Assembly (NCBI GenBank): GCA_035649895.1
Contig: DASRIS010000042.1
Location: forward strand, 62,001 to 126,000
DNA length: 64,000 nt
Source: DASSUC01 sp035649895
GTDB lineage: Bacteria > Actinomycetota > Actinomycetes > Mycobacteriales > Micromonosporaceae
Reading direction: 5' to 3'
Shown: piece by piece, positions 48,512-56,606 of the stretch
Layout: each line of letters starts with the position of its first letter
Position numbering within the stretch: the first letter of the stretch is position 1
The notes under the pieces: model-generated
What the model was told of the DNA's origin: nothing
What the model saw: only the letters and a program-made list of their open reading frames with translations
Databases searched by the model: none
Made by a program: the position numbers and the translations under genes

Positions 48512-50398
48512 ATGCCCCATTCTCGTCGCGTCGAAATGACTGAGCCCGAAGGCCCCACGCTGCTGGACTACTTCGGGTGGCTGCGTCGCCGCTGGTGGAT
48601 CCTTGCGGCCGGAGCCATCGTCGGCCTTGCCGCGGCGGCCGGCTTCACCGCGATCCAGCCGCGCACCTACACCGCCACCACGTCGGTGCAGGTCCGGCAG
48701 ATCGGGCCGGACGCCAACCCGAACGCAAAGGTCAACCTGGACACCGAGGCGCAGATCATCCGGTCCACCGTCGTGGCCACGCGCGCACAGGCCCTACTGC
48801 GTACCCCCGAGGCGCCGGAGTCGCTGGCCCGCCGGGTGGATGTCACCGTGCCGCCGAACAGCCAGGTTCTGCACGTGTCGTTCGACTCGCCCACCCGGGC
48901 AGGCGCGCGCGACGGCTCCCGCGCCTTCACCCAGGCCTACCTCGACCTGCGGGTGGACATCGCCCGCCGGGACCTGGACACCGAGATCGCTGAGCTGCGC
49001 AAGCAGATCGAGGACACCAACCGGCAGCTGACCCAGGTGGCCGGCAAGATCGCCTCGCTGCCGCCGAGCAACGTGGAGCGCCAGCGCGCCGAGGCCGACC
49101 GCAGCGTGCTCACCAACCAGCTGGGCACGCTCAACGGCCGGCTCAGCCCGCTGCTCGCCACCTCGCTCGACCCAGGCCTGATCATCTCCGAGCCGTCCCT
49201 GCCGGCCCGGCCCAGCTCACCGAAGCGCATGCTCAACCTCGCCAGCGGCTTCGGGGCCGGCCTGCTCCTCGGCATCGCGCTGGCGCTGCTGCTGGACCGG
49301 CTGGACACGCGGGTGCGCCGGAGCCGGGACATCGCCGACCGGCTGGGCGTACCGGTCCTGCTGGAGCTGTCCGGCCGGCTGACCGCCCCGGCCCTGCTGC
49401 CCGCCACCGACAAGATGTCGCGCGAGCTGGGCCGGTTGCGCAACGTGCTGCTCACCACGGTGCCCGAGCCGGCGGCCGGGGCCGGGGGCCGGCGGATGCT
49501 GCTCGTCGCCGCCAGCCCGGGCGCGGCCACCGGCTTCCTCGTCGGCAACCTCGCCGCCGCCTACGCCCGCACCGGCGCGCAGGTCGCCGTGGTCACCACG
49601 AACCCGGACTCGCCACTCGCCGCGATGGCCGGCAACGACCCCGGCCCTGGCCTGGCCGAGGTGCTCCGGCGGGACCTGCCCGCGCTGCACGCGCTCACCG
49701 CGGTGCCAGCCGTGCCACAGCTGCGGGTGCTGCTCCCCGGCCAGCTGGACCCGGAGTCCGAGCTGCCGGTGGCCGGGCTGCTCGAGGTGCTCGCCGAGCT
49801 CGCCGACCGGTTCGACCACGTGCTCATCGAGACCGCCCCGCCGAGCCTCGCGGTCGAGGCGCAGGCGCTGGCCAGCCACGTCGACGCGGTGCTCCTGGTC
49901 GCCGAGGCCCGGCACACCCGCGGCCGCGAGGTGACTACGGCGATCCAGCAGTTCGACCAGGTGCAGGCGCCGGTGATCGGTGCGGTGCTGGTCCCGCGCC
50001 TGCCGGTGGCCAAGGCGGCGGCAGCCACCGCAGCCCGGACCTCGACCCGGGGCGTCCACGCGAAGCCCGAGCGCGCCGTCCCGTCCCGGCCGGCGACCGG
50101 CCGGCCCACCCTGGCCGGGCGGACCGTCCTGGCACCCACCTCGGGGGACAGCGAGGAGACGGTCGCCGTACGGCTGCCGGTGGTCCACGCCGGTGCCGGC
50201 GCCGACGAGGGGGCCGACGCCGAGGCCCCGATGACCACGTCCGAGTCGACCATGGTGCTGCCCCGGATGACCGACAAGGGCGCCTGGGGCGGGGAGGGCC
50301 GGCCGCAGACCGGCACCGGGCGCAAGGGCTCCACGTACCGCACCGGCGCGACGGACGGCACCAAGATCACTCTGCCGCAGCGGGAGGAGCAGGGGTGA
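48512..50398 (+). CDS. Wzz-like polysaccharide co-polymerase with degenerate tyrosine-kinase domain
   Basis: 628 residues. A Wzz domain spans about residues 15-260: membrane helix near 30-48 (WWILAAGAIVGLAAAAGFTA), a periplasmic coiled region with ELRKQIEDTNRQLTQV, the SLPARPSSPKR motif, then a second helix near 240-262. The cytoplasmic domain that follows has the BY-kinase fold order but degraded motifs: VAASPGAATGFLVG where Walker A should read GxxGxGK(S/T), VVTTNPDSP for the A' motif, and DHVLIETAPPS for Walker B. It is probably not a kinase. A 130-residue low-complexity tail ends the protein. It would control chain length and export. The next gene's GTG overlaps its stop. Confidence 0.88.
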   Translation: MPHSRRVEMTEPEGPTLLDYFGWLRRRWWILAAGAIVGLAAAAGFTAIQPRTYTATTSVQVRQIGPDANPNAKVNLDTEAQIIRSTVVATRAQALLRTPEAPESLARRVDVTVPPNSQVLHVSFDSPTRAGARDGSRAFTQAYLDLRVDIARRDLDTEIAELRKQIEDTNRQLTQVAGKIASLPPSNVERQRAEADRSVLTNQLGTLNGRLSPLLATSLDPGLIISEPSLPARPSSPKRMLNLASGFGAGLLLGIALALLLDRLDTRVRRSRDIADRLGVPVLLELSGRLTAPALLPATDKMSRELGRLRNVLLTTVPEPAAGAGGRRMLLVAASPGAATGFLVGNLAAAYARTGAQVAVVTTNPDSPLAAMAGNDPGPGLAEVLRRDLPALHALTAVPAVPQLRVLLPGQLDPESELPVAGLLEVLAELADRFDHVLIETAPPSLAVEAQALASHVDAVLLVAEARHTRGREVTTAIQQFDQVQAPVIGAVLVPRLPVAKAAAATAARTSTRGVHAKPERAVPSRPATGRPTLAGRTVLAPTSGDSEETVAVRLPVVHAGAGADEGADAEAPMTTSESTMVLPRMTDKGAWGGEGRPQTGTGRKGSTYRTGATDGTKITLPQREEQG

Positions 50399-51384
50399 GG
50401 CCCGGCCTCGCCGCCGGGCTGCTGGCCGCCGCCCTGCTGGCGACCGGCGGCTGCGCCGACGACGGCGGTGGGGACCTCCGCACCGGCCCGGTGGACCCCG
50501 GGCCCCGCCCCACGCTCAGCCCGAGCGCCAGCCCGGCCCTGCCGCCCGCCCCACTGGCCGGCCTGGGCAGCCCCGACAGTGTCGTCACCCGCCGGGCCGT
50601 TGCGGTGCCGGTGCGGGTCGGTACGGGCAGCCCGGCGCCCGCCGGGCTGGCCACCGCGGACCTGATCTACCAGGAGTACGCCGAGAGCGGCTCGCTGCAC
50701 CTGCTCGCCGTCTACCAGTCCCGGGAGGCGGCGCGGATCGGGCCGGTGACGGAGATCCGGCCGGCGGACGTGAAGACACTGGCTATCTTCAACGCGTTCG
50801 TCGGGTACGGCGGCGCACCGGAGAGCTTCCTGACCCAGCTGGAGAACTCGAAGCTGCCCGCGGTCTCCCCGGCCCAGCGGGCCGACCTGTTCCCGGGCGG
50901 GTACACCTCGACGGGAGCGCTCTACCGGGCCGTCCCGGCCGGCGGCACGCCGCCGCCCGCCTTCGTCTACGCGGCCCAGGGCGAGCCGGTGGCCGACGCC
51001 GGGGCAAAGGTCGCACAGCGCCTGACGGTCACCGCGCCCGGCCGCCCGGCGCAGGTGTGGACCTACGACGAGCCGACCCGGACCTGGCGCAGCCAGCTCG
51101 GCGGGGTGACCGTGGCGGTCGCCTCGGTGGTCGTGCTGACCATGCCGTACAAGACCGTGTCCATCCGCCGGCCGGTTGCCCGGGACCTGCCCAGCGCCCA
51201 GGTGCTCGGGGAGGGTCCCGCGCTCGCCGTGTCCGGGTCGAGCGCCGCCACCGGCAGCTGGCGCAAGGGCGGGCTGCGCCAGATGTGCAACGTGGTGGAC
51301 GGCTCCGGCTTCCCGGTCCGGCTGCAACCCGGCACCACCTGGGTGGTGTACGCGCCGACCGGCTCGACGGTGGTGGTGGCGTGA
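50395..51384 (+). CDS. DUF3048 lipoprotein
   Basis: 329 residues from a GTG overlapping the previous stop (GTGA). The signal peptide ends at LLATGGCADD, a likely lipobox. The globular part, from about residue 60, is the DUF3048 family (YerB-type): AVPVRVGTGSPAPAGLATADLIYQEYAESGSLHLLAVYQS in outline, and the C-terminal DUF3048_C part RTWRSQLGGVTVAVASVVVL with DGSGFPVRLQPGTTWVV. The function is unknown. Its place between the co-polymerase and ligase/polymerase genes suggests a role in assembly or wall attachment of the polysaccharide (inference). Confidence 0.85.
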   Translation: MRPGLAAGLLAAALLATGGCADDGGGDLRTGPVDPGPRPTLSPSASPALPPAPLAGLGSPDSVVTRRAVAVPVRVGTGSPAPAGLATADLIYQEYAESGSLHLLAVYQSREAARIGPVTEIRPADVKTLAIFNAFVGYGGAPESFLTQLENSKLPAVSPAQRADLFPGGYTSTGALYRAVPAGGTPPPAFVYAAQGEPVADAGAKVAQRLTVTAPGRPAQVWTYDEPTRTWRSQLGGVTVAVASVVVLTMPYKTVSIRRPVARDLPSAQVLGEGPALAVSGSSAATGSWRKGGLRQMCNVVDGSGFPVRLQPGTTWVVYAPTGSTVVVA

Positions 51385-52838
51385 CCGCGGTGCTCGGTCC
51401 GCCCCCGACACCGGTCGCCGCGCCCCGCAGCCCGGGGATGCCGCCGCGCCCACGCGGGCGGCGCGGCCGGTCGCCGCGGCTCCCGCCGGGCTGGCCGCTG
51501 GTGGCGCTGCTGCTGTGCTACCCGCTGTGGTGGGCTCTCGGGCTGCCCACGTTCATCTACGCGATCGCCGCCGTCCCGATGGCGTTCCACCTCTACCGGC
51601 GCGGGAACGTACGGGTGCCGCCGGGCTTCGGCCTGTGGCTGCTGCTGCTGGCGTGGGTGGCGCTGTCCGGCCTGATGCTGGGCCAGGTGGCTCCGGACAC
51701 CATGGCGCCGCAGGGGTTCGGGCGGTTCATCGGCTACGGCACCCGGGTCATGAACTACACCGCCCTGACCGTGATCATGCTGTACGTGCTCAACCTGGAG
51801 GAGCACGAGCTGCCGAGGCTGCGGGTGGTACGGCTGCTCGGCGTGATGGGCCTGTTCACCGTCGTCGGCGGGTACGTGGGGGTGCTCTTCCCCGAGCTGT
51901 CGTTCAGCTCGCCGCTGAAGGAGCTGCTGCCGGCCTCCCTCACCACCGACCCGTTCGTGCAGCGCCTGCTCACCGTCGAGGTGGCCCAGGTGCAGGACGT
52001 GCTGGCCGGCGGCTCGGGCGAGCCGCGCCCGTCCGCCCCGTTCGAGTACACGAACACCTGGGGCGAGAACATGTGCATCCTGCTGGTCTGGCTGACTGTG
52101 GGATGGACCGTGCTGGGCCGGGGTGCCCGGCGGGTGACCGGCGTCGTGGTCCTGCTCGCCGCGGTGGTGCCGATCGTGCAGTCGCTCAACCGGGGCCTGT
52201 GGATCGGGCTCGGCATCGCCGCTGTCTACGTGGCCGTACGCCTGGCCTGGCGGGGCCGGTTCGCGCCGCTCGGCGGGCTGGCCGCGGCGGTGGGCCTGTT
52301 CGCGGTGCTGACCTTCGCCACCCCGCTGGGCACCGTGGTCTCCCAGCGCCTGGACAACGGGCACAGCGACGACATCCGGGCGACCCTGAACGCGGCCGCG
52401 GTGAAGGCCGCGGCCAGCTCCCCGATCCTCGGGTACGGCGCCAACCGGCCGTTGATCGGCAGCAGCCGGTCCATCGCGATCGGCAAGCGGGTGGACTGCC
52501 CGCAGTGCGGCAACCGGGAGATCGGCAGCGACGGCCAGCTGTGGCACCTGCTGATCGCGCAGGGGTTCGTCGGCGCGTTCGCCTACAGCGGGTTCTTCCT
52601 GTGGAACCTGTGGCGGTTCCGCCACGACCATACGCCGATCGGCATCGGCGGCAGCCTGGTGCTGATCCTCGTCCTGTTCTTCCAGTTCCTCTACGGCGCG
52701 CTGAACTCGACCCTGTGCTGGGCGCTCATCTCGGTTGCGCTGCTCGCCCGCAACGACCGCGAGCTGCGCCGGCAGCGGATGAGCCTGCTGGGCGCCGGTG
52801 GCTGGCCTGCGGGGAGCCCTGGGAGAGCCAATGGTTGA
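51381..52838 (+). CDS. O-antigen ligase/Wzy-like polymerase membrane protein
   Basis: 485 residues from a GTG that overlaps the DUF3048 stop (GTGA). After a basic, proline-rich N-terminus, about 10-12 membrane helices follow. A large outside loop contains SAPFEYTNTWGENMCILLVW, and the typical Wzy_C-type segment is VPIVQSLNRGLWIGLGIAAVYV; a further loop carries ILGYGANRP and a VDCPQCGNREIGSDG cysteine motif. Such proteins polymerise lipid-linked repeats or ligate chains to an acceptor. Which of the two applies cannot be settled by sequence; with Wzz-like and Wzx-like neighbours, polymerase is favoured. Confidence 0.83.
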   Translation: MTAVLGPPPTPVAAPRSPGMPPRPRGRRGRSPRLPPGWPLVALLLCYPLWWALGLPTFIYAIAAVPMAFHLYRRGNVRVPPGFGLWLLLLAWVALSGLMLGQVAPDTMAPQGFGRFIGYGTRVMNYTALTVIMLYVLNLEEHELPRLRVVRLLGVMGLFTVVGGYVGVLFPELSFSSPLKELLPASLTTDPFVQRLLTVEVAQVQDVLAGGSGEPRPSAPFEYTNTWGENMCILLVWLTVGWTVLGRGARRVTGVVVLLAAVVPIVQSLNRGLWIGLGIAAVYVAVRLAWRGRFAPLGGLAAAVGLFAVLTFATPLGTVVSQRLDNGHSDDIRATLNAAAVKAAASSPILGYGANRPLIGSSRSIAIGKRVDCPQCGNREIGSDGQLWHLLIAQGFVGAFAYSGFFLWNLWRFRHDHTPIGIGGSLVLILVLFFQFLYGALNSTLCWALISVALLARNDRELRRQRMSLLGAGGWPAGSPGRANG

Positions 52839-52864
52839 CCGGCGTGGAGTCTTGCGGAGTGCCC

Positions 52865-54028
52865 ATGGTGGATGAGCGCGCGGCGTACCTGCCCGAGCTG
52901 GCGGACCTGCTCTGGCCCGGGGACCGGGAAGCCGCCTACACCGTCGTGCCGTCGGCCGCCCGCCCCCGGCTGCTCGTGCCGGCCGGCGCGCCGCGGGCCG
53001 CCGCGGCGGCGGTGCGCTTCTCGGTCGAGGCGGCCACGCCGCGGGCGCGGCTGCGCCGGCGGCTCCTGTCGACCGTGTTCCGGCTGGGCGCTGGCGGGCT
53101 GGTGTGCCGCGACCGGCTGGCCGTGCGGCGGGGCACCGCCGGCCCGGCCGGGCTCGACACCCACCTGGCCCAGATCCTGGGGCGGCCGGTCCGGCTCAGC
53201 GTCCAGATCGGTCCACCGCGGGCCAACCGCAAGCCGGTGCTGGCCGTGCTGGCGCCGGACGGGGCGGTGCTCGGCTTCGCCAAGCTGGGCGTCAACGCGC
53301 TGACCCGTACCCTGGTCGACGCCGAGGCCGCGGCGCTGCACCGGCTCGCCAGCGCGGACCTGGGGCCCGTGGTCGTGCCGGCGGTGCGCCACCACGGTGC
53401 CTGGGGGCCGCACACGCTGCTGGTCCAGGAGGCCCTGCCGGTGTGGTTGCCCCGGGCGGCGGCGGGTGCGGCGGGCACCGAGGCTGCGGCGATGGTGGGG
53501 CTCGCCGGCTGCCTGGGCGTGCGCCGGGTCGCCTACCCCGGCAGCGGGTACGCCAAGCGGCTGGCCACAGCAGTGGAAGAGCTGCCCGCCGGCCCCGTTT
53601 CCGCCCGGCTCGCTGAGGCGTTGGACACGGTGGCCGGGCGGGGTGACGAGCTGCCGTTCGGCTGCTGGCACGGCGACTGGAACGGCGGCAACAGCGCGGT
53701 GCTCGCCGACGGGCGGGTGCTGGTGTGGGACTGGGAACGGTTCGACCCGGACGTCCCGGCCGGCTTCGACGCGCTCCACCTGGCGTTGCAGTCGGCGGTG
53801 ACCCGGCGCGGCGTGCCACCGGCGCAGGCCGCGCGGGCGCTCTTCGCGCAGGGGCGCGAGCTGCTGGGCCCGTTCGGCGTGCCGGCGCAGGCGGTGGACC
53901 TGGCCGTCCGCCTCTACCTGGTCGAGCTGGGCGCCCGCTACCTGGCCGACCGGCAGGCCGAGGCCGGGGCGCGGCTGGGGCGCATCGATGAGTGGCTGCT
54001 ACCGGTGTTGGAGGAGCGAGGACGTTGA
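52865..54028 (+). CDS. APH-fold phosphotransferase in the polysaccharide operon
   Basis: 387 residues from ATG 52865, with GGAG 5 nt upstream. The C-terminal half shows the aminoglycoside-phosphotransferase kinase core: FGCWHGDWNGGNSAVL (catalytic Asp) and VLVWDWERFDPDVPAGFD (metal-binding Asp). The N-terminal 180 residues are less typical and contain FAKLGVNALTRTLVDAEA, a possible ATP-site strand with a conserved Glu. An antibiotic-resistance role is unlikely given the setting; phosphorylation of a sugar, polyprenol or glycan acceptor is more plausible but unproven. The stop overlaps the next start (TGATG). Confidence 0.8.
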   Translation: MVDERAAYLPELADLLWPGDREAAYTVVPSAARPRLLVPAGAPRAAAAAVRFSVEAATPRARLRRRLLSTVFRLGAGGLVCRDRLAVRRGTAGPAGLDTHLAQILGRPVRLSVQIGPPRANRKPVLAVLAPDGAVLGFAKLGVNALTRTLVDAEAAALHRLASADLGPVVVPAVRHHGAWGPHTLLVQEALPVWLPRAAAGAAGTEAAAMVGLAGCLGVRRVAYPGSGYAKRLATAVEELPAGPVSARLAEALDTVAGRGDELPFGCWHGDWNGGNSAVLADGRVLVWDWERFDPDVPAGFDALHLALQSAVTRRGVPPAQAARALFAQGRELLGPFGVPAQAVDLAVRLYLVELGARYLADRQAEAGARLGRIDEWLLPVLEERGR

Positions 54029-54891
54029 TGAGCGGGATGGCCAGGACCAGGGCGCGCCGGGCGGTGCGTACGGTGACCCGTACGGTGGGCCGGTGGACCG
54101 CTGGCGGGCGGCTGCGACCGGGCTTTCTCATCGTGGGCGCGCAGCGCTGCGGCACCACCTCGTTGTTCAAGACACTGTCCCAGCACCCGGCGGTGCTGCC
54201 GGCCGTGCTGCACAAGGGGGTCCACTACTTCGACACCGGGTACGACCGCGGCCTCGCCTGGTACTTCGGCCACTTCCCGACCGTGCGCGCGGCCGAGGCG
54301 GTGCACCGGCGGTACGGCGTACCGGCGGTCACCGGCGAGTCGAGCCCGTACTACATGTTCCACCCGCTGGCCCCGCAGCGGATCGCCACGGACCTGCCCG
54401 GCGTGCGGCTGCTGGCGCTGCTGCGCGACCCGGTCGACCGGGCCTACTCCGCGCACGCCCACGAGCTGGCGCGCGGCTACGAGACCGAGGACTTCGAGAC
54501 CGCGCTCGCGCTGGAGCCGGAGCGCATCGCCGGGGAGCGGGAGCGGCTGGTCGCCGACCCGGGCTACGCCAGCCACCACTTCCAGCACAACGCCTACCTC
54601 ACCCGCGGGCAGTACGTCGAGCAGCTGGAGCACCTGGCCGCTGTGTTCGGCCGGGAGCGGCTGCATGTGATCGACAGTGATGAGTTCTTCGCCGACCCCA
54701 GGCCAGCCTTTGACGCGGTGTGCGACTTCCTCGGGCTGCCGCACTGGCCCGACATCACCTTCGGCAAGCACAACGCGCGTGCCCGGTCCCCGATGACCCC
54801 CGAGCTTCGAGCGCGGTTGGCGGCCCACTTCGCGCCGTACGACGAGCGGCTGGCGGCGTGGTGGGGCCGGGTGCCGTCGTGGCGGAGGTGA
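54028..54891 (+). CDS. Heparan-sulfotransferase-like sulfotransferase (4 of 5)
   Basis: 287 residues. Unlike the three paralogues upstream, this one belongs to the Sulfotransfer_1 type that resembles heparan sulfate N/O-sulfotransferases: 5'-PSB loop FLIVGAQRCGTTSLFKTLSQ (residues 34-53), KGVHYFD, ESSPYYMFHP, and 3'-phosphate site LLALLRDPVDRAYSAHAHEL. The middle part RGQYVEQLEHL and DSDEFFADP is also typical. These enzymes sulfate polysaccharide hydroxyl or amino groups. ATG overlaps the previous stop by 1 bp and the end overlaps the flippase start. Confidence 0.92.
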   Translation: MSGMARTRARRAVRTVTRTVGRWTAGGRLRPGFLIVGAQRCGTTSLFKTLSQHPAVLPAVLHKGVHYFDTGYDRGLAWYFGHFPTVRAAEAVHRRYGVPAVTGESSPYYMFHPLAPQRIATDLPGVRLLALLRDPVDRAYSAHAHELARGYETEDFETALALEPERIAGERERLVADPGYASHHFQHNAYLTRGQYVEQLEHLAAVFGRERLHVIDSDEFFADPRPAFDAVCDFLGLPHWPDITFGKHNARARSPMTPELRARLAAHFAPYDERLAAWWGRVPSWRR

Positions 54892-54980
54892 CCGGGTCCG
54901 CCCGTAACCCCCCGGCGGAGGTGACCGGCTCCGCCCGTACCCCGGGGGAGACGACCGGGTCCGTCCGTACCGCGGCGCAG
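54888..54980 (+). repeat. Three degenerate tandem repeats at the start of the flippase gene
   Basis: About 30-bp units based on GTGACCGGGTCCGCCCGTA, near 54888, 54921 and 54951, encode VTGSARN, VTGSART and TTGSVRT. The last unit is the most diverged. It makes the N-terminal tail of the flippase a small variable region. Confidence 0.6.
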
Positions 54981-56552
54981 GAGGAGCCGACCGGCGCGGC
55001 GCAGCTGCGCGGCGCGGCCCGGCACGGCGTGGCCAACCTGGCCGGCGTCGCGGTCGCCGCGGCGGCCGCGTTCGCGCTCAACATCGTGGTGACCCGGGGC
55101 TGGTCGGTCCTTGACGCCGGGCTGTTCTTCGCCGGCACCAGCGCCTTCATGATCGCGTACGCGGCGGCCCGGCTCGGTACCGGCGTGGGCTCGGTCTACT
55201 TCGTCAGCCGGGCCCGGGCCCTGGGCCAGCCGGAGCGGATCCGCCCGGCGGTGCTCGCCGGTGCGGTGCCGGTCGCGCTCGTCGGCACCGGCCTGGGCAT
55301 CGCCGGCTGGGTGCTCGCGCCGGCGCTGGCCGGGGTCCTGTTCCGGGACCCGACGCCGGACGCGGTGCCGATGCTGCGCTCGCTCGCGCTGTTCCTGCCG
55401 GTCGCCGCGCTCGGCGAGATGGCGCTGGCGGCCTGCCGCGGCTTCGGCCGGATGGGCCCGCTGCTGCTGGTCGACCGGCTCGGCCGGCACGGCCTACAGC
55501 TGGTCGCCGTGGCCCTGGCCGCGGTGCTGGGCGCGTCGGTGGCGACCGGGCTGCCGCTGGCCTGGGCGCTGCCCTACCTGCCGGCGACGGTCATCGCCCT
55601 CGGCTGGCTGGCGCTGCTGGTACGCCGGGCCGAGCGCGCCGCCGCCGGCGCCCGCCCGCGCCCGGTCCGGCTGGCGTGGGAGTACTGGCGCTACACCGGC
55701 CCGCGGGCGCTGGGCAGCCTGGCCCAGATGACCGTGCAGCGGCTGGACATCGTGCTGCTCGCCGCGCTGCGCGGCAGTGCCGAGGCGGCCGTCTACACCG
55801 CCGCGACCCGCTTCCTCACCCTCGGCCAGCTCTCCGCGCAGGCGCTGGCGACCGCGGTGCAGCACCGCATCGCCGGGCAGATGGCCCGCGGCGACCGGGC
55901 CGCGGTGGGCCGGCTCTACCAGGCCACCACCGGCTGGCTGGTGCTGCTGGCCTGGCCGGCGTACCTGCTGTTCGCGGTCTTCGCCGAGGCGGTGCTCGCG
56001 CTGTTCGGGCCCGGCTACGGCTCCGGCCGTACGGTGACCGTGGTGCTCGCGCTGACCATGCTCCTGGCGACCGGGTGCGGCATGGTCGACTCGGTGCTGA
56101 ACATGGCCGGCAAGACGTCCTGGACGTTCTACAACGCTCTCGCAGCGGTCGCCGTCAACGTCGTCGGCAACCTGCTGCTGATCCCGCCGTACGGCATGGT
56201 GGGTGCGGCGGCGGCCTGGTCGGCCGCTATCGCGGTGGGCAACCTCGTCCCGCTCGCCCAGCTGTACGGGTCGATGCGGCTGCACCCGTTCGGCCGCGGC
56301 ACGCTGCTCGCCGCCGCGCTCGCCACGGTGTGCTTCGGCCTGCCTCCGCTGCTGGCCCGGCTCGTCTACGGGGCCAACCTGCCGGTGCTCGCCGCGGTGG
56401 CGGCCGCCGGCGCGCTCGCGTACGCCGCCGGAGCCTGGCGGTGGCGGTCGGTGCTCCAGCTCGACGCGTTGCGGGCGGCGGTGCGGCGCCCCCGCGGCGA
56501 CCGGTCAGGTGGTCTACACGATGTGCCAAACGCAGCCGGGGAAGGTGCATAG
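54888..56552 (+). CDS. Wzx-like polysaccharide flippase (MATE/MVF-type)
   Basis: 554 residues from a GTG that overlaps the sulfotransferase stop (GTGA); a GTG at 54879 is an alternative. The N-terminus holds three degenerate copies of VTGSARxPP. Fourteen or so hydrophobic helices follow in the pattern of polysaccharide-biosynthesis (Polysacc_synt/MurJ-like) exporters, with features such as GLFFAGTSAFMIAYAAARLG, SLAQMTVQRLDIVLLAAL and LLATGCGMVDSVLNMAGKTSW. It would flip the finished lipid-linked repeat to the outer face for polymerisation. Confidence 0.86.
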   Translation: MTGSARNPPAEVTGSARTPGETTGSVRTAAQEEPTGAAQLRGAARHGVANLAGVAVAAAAAFALNIVVTRGWSVLDAGLFFAGTSAFMIAYAAARLGTGVGSVYFVSRARALGQPERIRPAVLAGAVPVALVGTGLGIAGWVLAPALAGVLFRDPTPDAVPMLRSLALFLPVAALGEMALAACRGFGRMGPLLLVDRLGRHGLQLVAVALAAVLGASVATGLPLAWALPYLPATVIALGWLALLVRRAERAAAGARPRPVRLAWEYWRYTGPRALGSLAQMTVQRLDIVLLAALRGSAEAAVYTAATRFLTLGQLSAQALATAVQHRIAGQMARGDRAAVGRLYQATTGWLVLLAWPAYLLFAVFAEAVLALFGPGYGSGRTVTVVLALTMLLATGCGMVDSVLNMAGKTSWTFYNALAAVAVNVVGNLLLIPPYGMVGAAAAWSAAIAVGNLVPLAQLYGSMRLHPFGRGTLLAAALATVCFGLPPLLARLVYGANLPVLAAVAAAGALAYAAGAWRWRSVLQLDALRAAVRRPRGDRSGGLHDVPNAAGEGA

Positions 56553-56606
56553 GCTGGCCGGTGTCGGTCAGGGTGTAGCGATGTCAACGGGTGGGGAGGA
56601 CGCGTA

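Noticed and set aside
46569..48539. 656-codon plus-strand frame across sulfotransferase 3 and the GT14 gene
   Set aside because: Out of frame with one real gene and antisense to another; no motif.
51176..52864. Upstream extension of the phosphotransferase frame
   Set aside because: It runs out of frame through the ligase/polymerase gene; the real start has its own ribosome-binding site at 52865.
52865..54028. Aminoglycoside resistance kinase
   Set aside because: Only the general APH core matches; the gene overlaps polysaccharide genes and lacks a resistance context.
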